From: Clostridia bacterium
GTDB taxonomy: Bacteria > Bacillota > Peptococcia > Peptococcales > BICA1-8
DNA: 45,509 nucleotides
Direction: 5' to 3'
Assembly: GCA_030154225.1 (NCBI GenBank)
Contig: JASKKI010000012.1
Coordinates: 1 to 45,509, forward strand
Shown: positions 41,371 to 45,509 of the stretch, piece by piece
How positions within the stretch are numbered: position 1 is the stretch's first letter
How the letters are laid out: each line of letters starts with the position of its first letter
Position numbers and translations under genes: made by a program
Notes under the pieces: generated by a model
The model's database searches: none
Seen by the model: only the letters and a program-made list of their open reading frames with translations
Told to the model about the DNA's origin: nothing

Positions 41371-41764
41371 AAGTGGGGCTTGAAAAGCAGCATCTAGCTG
41401 TGCTCCTCCTTTGAGGTCCAGCTTATGCGTCTGACAATACTTAAGGGTGAAGGTTGCAGGTCTGATATACTAAAGGGTCAAAGCTAGGGCGTCTGATTTA
41501 CTTCTAACTTAACATTACACATCTGACATACTTCTGGGATAGCTTTTCTATCTGACAATTATTTTAAGCAGACAATGCTTGCAGCAGATGCAATATGTTA
41601 GCTCCTGGTATGTCTGACCCATTAGTTAACCTGTAGTAGATATCAGACGCAGAATGTTTGCCCGGAAGTATAACTAACCAGTAAAGTTATCTAAAGTATT
41701 GTCAGACGCAAAATATTTCCCTTAAGAAATTTTTCGCACTAATAAAAAATGAGGAGGTTTTCTA
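41371..41764. repeat. Repeat-rich spacer with nested inverted repeats
   Basis: No gene seen. GCGTCTGACAATACTT (41427-41442) is inverted exactly at 41694-41709. Inside, GCGTCTGAT (41489-41497) is inverted at 41642-41650 (ATCAGACGC), and TCTGATAT (41461-41468) at 41640-41647. Five forward copies of a degenerate unit (g/c)(g)TCTGA(t/c)ATACTT lie in the first half (41427, 41459, 41489, 41519, 41549) and three inverted ones in the second (about 41609, 41640, 41694). The layout could fold into a long branched RNA or DNA hairpin. Confidence 0.75.
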
Positions 41765-41986
41765 TTGATTAATAAAATTGAGATTCAGCCTTACCAGGTG
41801 GCTAAAAAGTATAGATGTAATCTGTGCGACCGCTTGGAAAAAGTTGAAAAACGTTTAGTAGTCTGGCGTAAAAATCAGGTAGTAGGTGACTTATTGTTAT
41901 GTAATCCCTGTTTAGAAACAATAGTGGAAATCATAAGGGGTAAAGAGGAAATTATAGAAGAGTGGAATTTTAGAGGAGGTGAGTGA
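41765..41986 (+). CDS. Small two-CxxC (zinc-ribbon-like) protein
   Basis: 73 residues. CNLCDRLEKVEKRLVVWRKNQ and LLLCNPCLETI give two CxxC pairs suited to one zinc, as in the protein at 38815. TTG start with GAGGAGG 6 bases upstream. Ends in an acidic stretch, and the stop is followed at once by the RBS-linked yvrJ gene. Function not recognised. Confidence 0.72.
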   Translation: MINKIEIQPYQVAKKYRCNLCDRLEKVEKRLVVWRKNQVVGDLLLCNPCLETIVEIIRGKEEIIEEWNFRGGE

Positions 41987-41987
41987 T

Positions 41988-42149
41988 GTGGAGAATTTAT
42001 TACAACAAATTAGTAATTATGGTTTTCCAATGGTGATAAGTATTTATTTACTGGTTAGGATCGAAAGTAAATTGGAAGGGTTATCCAATTCTATTATCCA
42101 ATTGGCAAAGGTAATTGAAGGTTTAAAAGAGGTGAGGGCTAATGGTTAA
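41988..42149 (+). CDS. yvrJ: YvrJ-family small membrane protein (holin-like)
   Basis: 53 residues, too short for the track. MENLLQQISNYGFPMVISIYLLVRIESKLEGLSNSI ends in LKEVRANG. One membrane helix, then a charged amphipathic tail, as in YvrJ and BhlA/UviB holin-like proteins. GTG start with GAGGAGGTG 7 bases upstream. It overlaps the amidase gene by 8 bases, the usual layout of a holin-endolysin pair. Confidence 0.82.
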   Translation: MENLLQQISNYGFPMVISIYLLVRIESKLEGLSNSIIQLAKVIEGLKEVRANG

Positions 42150-42591
42150 CTGGCAAGGTATTGTAATTCACCATTCAGCAAGTCCCCGGGGTTTTTGGTA
42201 TGGTCAAAGGTGGCGACCCGTTGATGTGGAACTAATAAGAAGCTGGCATATTTATGAACGGGGATGGAGTGATATAGGTTACCATTATGTTGTTTTACCC
42301 GATGGTCAGGTTCAAGGGGGGCGTCCTCTGGATAGAATAGGTGCTCATGCCCGGGCCGGTAAGCGAAATTTAACTGCTATAGGAATTTGTCTTATTGGAA
42401 ATTTTCAGTATGACAGTGTTTCACCACCCCAACTCATGGGTACAATGCAGTTAGTAAAAAAGCTGCAAAAAGAATATGATATTCCAGTGGAAAAGGTAGA
42501 ATTGCATAAGGAGATACCGGGGAGTAATACTTTATGTCCCGGCAGGTTTTTTCCTAAAAAAGCCTTTTATGAATATTTAAATTCAGGATAA
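42142..42591 (+). CDS. N-acetylmuramoyl-L-alanine amidase (amidase_2/PGRP fold)
   Basis: 149 residues, cytosolic-looking (no signal peptide), like phage endolysins. IVIHHSASPRG gives the first zinc histidine; GYHYVVLPDGQVQGGRPL is the family core, and LHKEIPGSNTLCPGRFFP supplies the other zinc ligands, H and C. It cleaves the amide bond between muramic acid and the peptide. The overlap with YvrJ suggests export through that protein or cell-lysis function; it may be a relic of a prophage lysis module. Confidence 0.93.
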   Translation: MVNWQGIVIHHSASPRGFWYGQRWRPVDVELIRSWHIYERGWSDIGYHYVVLPDGQVQGGRPLDRIGAHARAGKRNLTAIGICLIGNFQYDSVSPPQLMGTMQLVKKLQKEYDIPVEKVELHKEIPGSNTLCPGRFFPKKAFYEYLNSG

Positions 42592-42663
42592 GCAGGAGAA
42601 GGGTTGTATCTAGCGAAATATAAAAAAAATAATATAAAAATTGAGCTAGGAGGTATATTCTAA

Positions 42664-43494
42664 TTGCAGGTACAAATTGTAACAGACAGTTCGTGCGATC
42701 TTCCTAAAGAGATCATTAAAGAATACGATATTCAAATAGTTCCCTTATTTATTCATTTTAATGATGAAACCTATATTGACCAGTTGGAAATTGATAATGA
42801 AACCTTTTATTATAAGCTTTCATCTGGTGGAAAACTTCCTAAAACTTCCAGGCCAACACCAATGGCATTTGCAAAAACTTTTGAAAAAGCAGGAGAAAAA
42901 GGACCTGTACTTTGTATAACTTTGTCTTCAGGATTAAGTGGTACTTATGAAAGTGCTCTTTTAGCAAAAAATATGGTGCAATGCCAGGTGGAAGTAATTG
43001 ACTCTCTAAATGCCAGTATTGGGATAGGATTGCAGGTTATTAGAGCTTGTAAACTTGCTCACCAGGGCCTAAGTCTTGAAGAAATTAAGGAGGAAATAAT
43101 ACGTTACCGTCGGGAAATGAGGACCTTTTTCACTTTAGATACCCTGGACTATATTGTTAAGGGAGGAAGGTTATCAAGCTGGGAAGGAGCAATAGGCCAA
43201 GTTTTAAATATAAAACCAATTCTATATAATTTACCTGATGGAGTTATAGGTACTTTAGAAAAAGTAAGAGGAAGAAAACGTTCTTTAAAAAGGCTTATAC
43301 AGTTAGTAGAAGGTTCTGGTAAAGATTTTTCTAAAACCCCTATCGGAATTACCCATGCTAAAGCAGGAGAAGACCTGCAGCAACTAGTAGAGGATTTACA
43401 GAGTACTCTAAATCCTAAAGAGATAATAATTAGTGAATTAGGTCCTGTAATTGGAGCTCATACTGGATTTGGAACAATACTTTTAGCATTTTAG
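42664..43494 (+). CDS. DegV family fatty-acid-binding protein
   Basis: 276 residues. Binds a fatty acid and serves fatty acid kinase FakA. VTDSSCDLPKEIIKEYDI, TSRPTPMAFAKTFEKAG, ITLSSGLSGTYESALLA and DTLDYIVKGGRLSSWEG are the conserved parts, the last being the family's Y-K-G-R motif. TTG start with AGGAGG upstream. No fakA gene lies in the window. Confidence 0.94.
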   Translation: MQVQIVTDSSCDLPKEIIKEYDIQIVPLFIHFNDETYIDQLEIDNETFYYKLSSGGKLPKTSRPTPMAFAKTFEKAGEKGPVLCITLSSGLSGTYESALLAKNMVQCQVEVIDSLNASIGIGLQVIRACKLAHQGLSLEEIKEEIIRYRREMRTFFTLDTLDYIVKGGRLSSWEGAIGQVLNIKPILYNLPDGVIGTLEKVRGRKRSLKRLIQLVEGSGKDFSKTPIGITHAKAGEDLQQLVEDLQSTLNPKEIIISELGPVIGAHTGFGTILLAF

Positions 43495-43507
43495 CATTAG
43501 TATTAAT

Positions 43508-43540
43508 CTGTAGAACTGTAGATTCTGTAGATACTGTAGG
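43508..43540 (+). repeat. Four near-tandem CTGTAG units
   Basis: CTGTAGAA, CTGTAGATT, CTGTAGATA and CTGTAGG follow each other directly after degV, just before the terminator. Short, imperfect and possibly meaningless. Confidence 0.45.
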
Positions 43541-43544
43541 CACA

Positions 43545-43569
43545 TAAAAACCTGTCCGGCAGGTTTTTA
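43545..43569. terminator. Terminator after degV
   Basis: TAAAAACCTG pairs with CAGGTTTTTA around TCCGG. T-run on both strands, so it could work in both directions. Confidence 0.88.
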
Positions 43570-43575
43570 TTATGG

Positions 43576-43605
43576 TTGACAATCGAACATACGTTCGGGT
43601 AAAAT
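43576..43605 (+). promoter_or_regulatory. Promoter of the ComK-like gene
   Basis: TTGACA (43576-43581), 18-base spacer, TAAAAT (43600-43605). The spacer is almost filled by a LexA box. Confidence 0.8.
43584..43597. promoter_or_regulatory. LexA-binding SOS box
   Basis: CGAACATACGTTCG fits the Gram-positive LexA consensus CGAACRNRYGTTYG at every position and sits between -35 and -10 where LexA would block RNA polymerase. The gene it controls is the ComK-like one, not a classic repair gene. Confidence 0.88.
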
Positions 43606-43661
43606 TACACTAAGTGTTAGCCTTCGCCCGAGGTGATGTTTGAGAGGAGGTTTCAACAATA

Positions 43662-44222
43662 ATGGTTGAATTTCAGTTTGAAAGGCAATGGAGAAATATT
43701 AACTGCTTGATTCCCATTTATGATCAATATGGAGGAAATAGCACCGAGGTTTGGTTAACCGGGGGAAATAAGGTCACAATTAATAATAAAACTAATACTG
43801 TCTTGAAAAATATAGCTAAAGTATTTGCCGTAGATTTATCTCAGTTGAAAAAAAAATACGGTAATTTAGTAGGCCGCAAGTCATCTACGCCATTACCTTT
43901 ACATCCCGACTTAATTTTGATACCTATCAAAATTAGAGAGCCCTTAGCCAAAGATGAGGGTGCCCGGGGGTATATAGTGAAAAGTAAAATAGAAAATTAT
44001 GGTCCGGTGGGTTGTTCTCAAACAGAATTTAAGTTTTGGGATGGTACTGTACTACCTTGTCTCCAGTCAGTAACAAGCATAAATTTATCAATGGCCCATG
44101 CCGAAATAATTAGCCGGGAATGTCAGAAAAGTTACCAAACTGAAGTAAGGGAGCGGGAGGAAATCTATCAGGTTGTTGCTGCTGTTTTATCATCCCTGGC
44201 TAAAAACAGAAAAGGATATTAA
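43662..44222 (+). CDS. ComK-like protein (putative competence transcription factor)
   Basis: 186 residues. Weak but ordered similarity to ComK: a central GRK (YGNLVGRKSSTPL against ComK SYAGRKAG), a following IPIKIREPLAKDEGARGYI that parallels the FPTLSSTRPQCGWI region, then FKFWDGTVLPCLQS for TFSNGKTMELPISY and a final helical domain. ComK binds AAAA-N5-TTTT boxes and activates late competence genes. RBS GAGGAGG. With a LexA box in its promoter it would link DNA damage to competence. Homology is my own reading, so the assignment is tentative. Confidence 0.5.
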   Translation: MVEFQFERQWRNINCLIPIYDQYGGNSTEVWLTGGNKVTINNKTNTVLKNIAKVFAVDLSQLKKKYGNLVGRKSSTPLPLHPDLILIPIKIREPLAKDEGARGYIVKSKIENYGPVGCSQTEFKFWDGTVLPCLQSVTSINLSMAHAEIISRECQKSYQTEVREREEIYQVVAAVLSSLAKNRKGY

Positions 44223-44330
44223 AAACCCATTAATTAACAATTAATTTGTCATAGTATTAGGTTAAGGGTTGGTGTTAGAATTGATTATAAAAAGTTTATA
44301 GCTAAAATATAGTAAAAGGAGGAGTATGGA

Positions 44331-45416
44331 TTGAACTTTAAAAAGCAGGAAATTATTTTTGTTGTATTGGTCTTAATATTAACTCTGAATTTTGTAGGTT
44401 GTAGCACGGCACCTACTGGAGAAACTACACCTAAGGAACCCTTTCCGGAACAAAAAGAGGAACCTAAACCTGAACATATAGACAAGTCGGATCCAGAACC
44501 CAAACAAGAGCCGGAAATTGATCTTGCGGAAATCAATGCTAATGAAGCAGGACAAATCATGATTTTAGAGTGGCATGTCATAGGTGAAAAGGAAGGTAGA
44601 TGGTCCAGAACCTATACAAATTTTCGGAAAGATCTGGAGACTCTGTATGAAAAGGGTTATCGTCTGGTTAGCTTAAGGGATGTAGTTACCAATAATATTC
44701 AAGTAGAAGCGGGTTATACTCCTGTTGTATTAACCTTTGATGATGGAACTGAAGGACATTTTAGGTACATAGAACAGGATGGAAAAAGAATTATAGATCC
44801 ACATTCTGCTGTAGGAATTTTAAAGGCTTTTTATGATGAACATCCTGATTTTGGCTTAATGGCTACCTTTTATATTAACTACTATACACCCTTTGGACAA
44901 AAGGATTACTGGCAGGATAAATTAAGGGAAATTGTAAAATTAGGAATGGATTTAGGAAACCATACTGTAAACCATGAAAAACTTAACAACCTTTCTCAGG
45001 AAAAAGTAGAGGAAGAACTTGGTAAAATGGTTAAAATGGTCCAGGAAGTAGTACCAGGTTATGAGCTGGATAGTCTTGCCTTACCATATGGGATCAATCC
45101 TAAAGACATTAACTGGGCTGTTTCAGGGGAATACGAAGGAATTAAATATCACAATAAGGCCATTCTTTTGGTGGGATCTGGTCCCATCAAATCGCCGGTA
45201 GTAAAAGGCTTTAATCCCAGTCAGCTCCCCAGGATTCAAGTTTTCCAGGAAGAATTTGATAAGTGGTTAAATTATTTCGATGAAAATCCCGAGAAAAGGT
45301 ACATAAGTGACGGGGACCCTGATACCATAAGTATTCCTGTTGGTGAAAAGGACAAAATTGATGCAAATAAGTTAGGTGGGAAAATACTTAAAACCTACGA
45401 ACCTAATGGCAAATAA
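44331..45416 (+). CDS. Polysaccharide deacetylase family lipoprotein
   Basis: 361 residues. Lipobox LNFVGCS anchors it, then a proline/glutamate-rich linker (PKEPFPEQKEEPKPEH). The NodB-type domain begins PVVLTFDDGTEGH with the metal aspartate; GNHTVNHEKLNNLSQEKVEEELG gives the two metal histidines, and LDSLALPYGINPKD contains the following loop. It removes acetyl groups from a wall or capsule polysaccharide. TTG start with AAAGGAGGAG. No other enzyme of a polysaccharide pathway is visible beside it. Confidence 0.92.
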   Translation: MNFKKQEIIFVVLVLILTLNFVGCSTAPTGETTPKEPFPEQKEEPKPEHIDKSDPEPKQEPEIDLAEINANEAGQIMILEWHVIGEKEGRWSRTYTNFRKDLETLYEKGYRLVSLRDVVTNNIQVEAGYTPVVLTFDDGTEGHFRYIEQDGKRIIDPHSAVGILKAFYDEHPDFGLMATFYINYYTPFGQKDYWQDKLREIVKLGMDLGNHTVNHEKLNNLSQEKVEEELGKMVKMVQEVVPGYELDSLALPYGINPKDINWAVSGEYEGIKYHNKAILLVGSGPIKSPVVKGFNPSQLPRIQVFQEEFDKWLNYFDENPEKRYISDGDPDTISIPVGEKDKIDANKLGGKILKTYEPNGK

Positions 45417-45509
45417 TAAAAAAAATAATTTCTGTAACACTCAATCTTCTTTTAAATAAAAATAATAGTAAATAAATTAATGAGAGAGTGGTAAGGGTAT
45501 CTACGAATC
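45417..45509. other. Window end without a recognised gene
   Basis: AT-rich 93 bases after the deacetylase stop. No terminator or gene could be supported. Confidence 0.3.

Noticed and set aside
41427-41709. CRISPR-like array
   Set aside because: Units are degenerate, unevenly spaced and in both orientations; no uniform repeats or spacers.

Overview
The window looks like a chromosome segment from a low-GC, endospore-forming Firmicute, most likely an anaerobic member of the Clostridia. The reasons are an AT-rich sequence, strong AGGAGG-type ribosome binding sites, frequent TTG and GTG starts, a spore photoproduct lyase, a CwlD-like spore amidase, DUF1659/DUF2922/YvrJ small genes, a Bacillus-type LexA box, and Mn2+ and Moco-type riboswitches. 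Species cannot be named from the sequence. The bicarbonate-handling genes would suit life at high pH or low CO2, but that is inference.

Layout. 1-2190: 3' part of a phosphonate ABC transporter operon (phnC, two phnE permeases). 2190-7565: a scarred accessory patch. It holds a decayed IS3-family element, a truncated gene, a Ser/Thr kinase gene killed by two in-frame stops, an attC-like palindrome, and a membrane-anchored CrtI/retinol-saturase-like flavoprotein bracketed by a perfect 15-bp inverted repeat. 7566-8542: TerC-family transporter (minus strand) behind a textbook yybP-ykoY Mn2+ riboswitch. 8775-14593: the most interesting block. A strong promoter and a long attenuator-like leader precede a degenerate PurE paralogue, a stand-alone biotin carboxylase, two MpsC/DUF2294 proteins (the second with an amber stop), then PurE, PurK and an SbtA-type Na+/HCO3- symporter. 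Apart from the unassigned PurE-like and MpsC-like proteins, each product consumes, moves or places CO2/HCO3-.

14772-17300: a PPOX-fold flavin protein with a TetR/YxaF-type regulator (apparent ATT start), and azlCD branched-chain amino acid export genes. 17643-25179: small secreted protein, OmpR/EnvZ-type two-component pair, then a lipoprotein-MacB ATPase-HlyD-like adaptor-MacB permease-TolC-like operon. 25214-30565: splB, an S41 protease with a copper-amine-oxidase-N-type tail, a DMT exporter, Ku and CwlD. 30758-36356: a hydantoin/N-carbamoyl-amino-acid catabolic operon (DcuC-like carrier, M20 carbamoylase, a broken M20 gene, amidohydrolase, GltP/DctA carrier). 36440-37682: solitary tungstate-binding protein TupA behind a Moco/Tuco-type riboswitch with two tandem terminators.

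37734-45509: small redox, membrane and zinc-ribbon proteins, D-amino-acid transaminase, OsmC, DUF1659 and DUF2922, a 283-bp nest of inverted repeats, a YvrJ (holin-like)/amidase pair, DegV, a ComK-like protein whose promoter spacer carries a perfect SOS box, and a polysaccharide deacetylase lipoprotein. No tRNA, rRNA or CRISPR array was seen.
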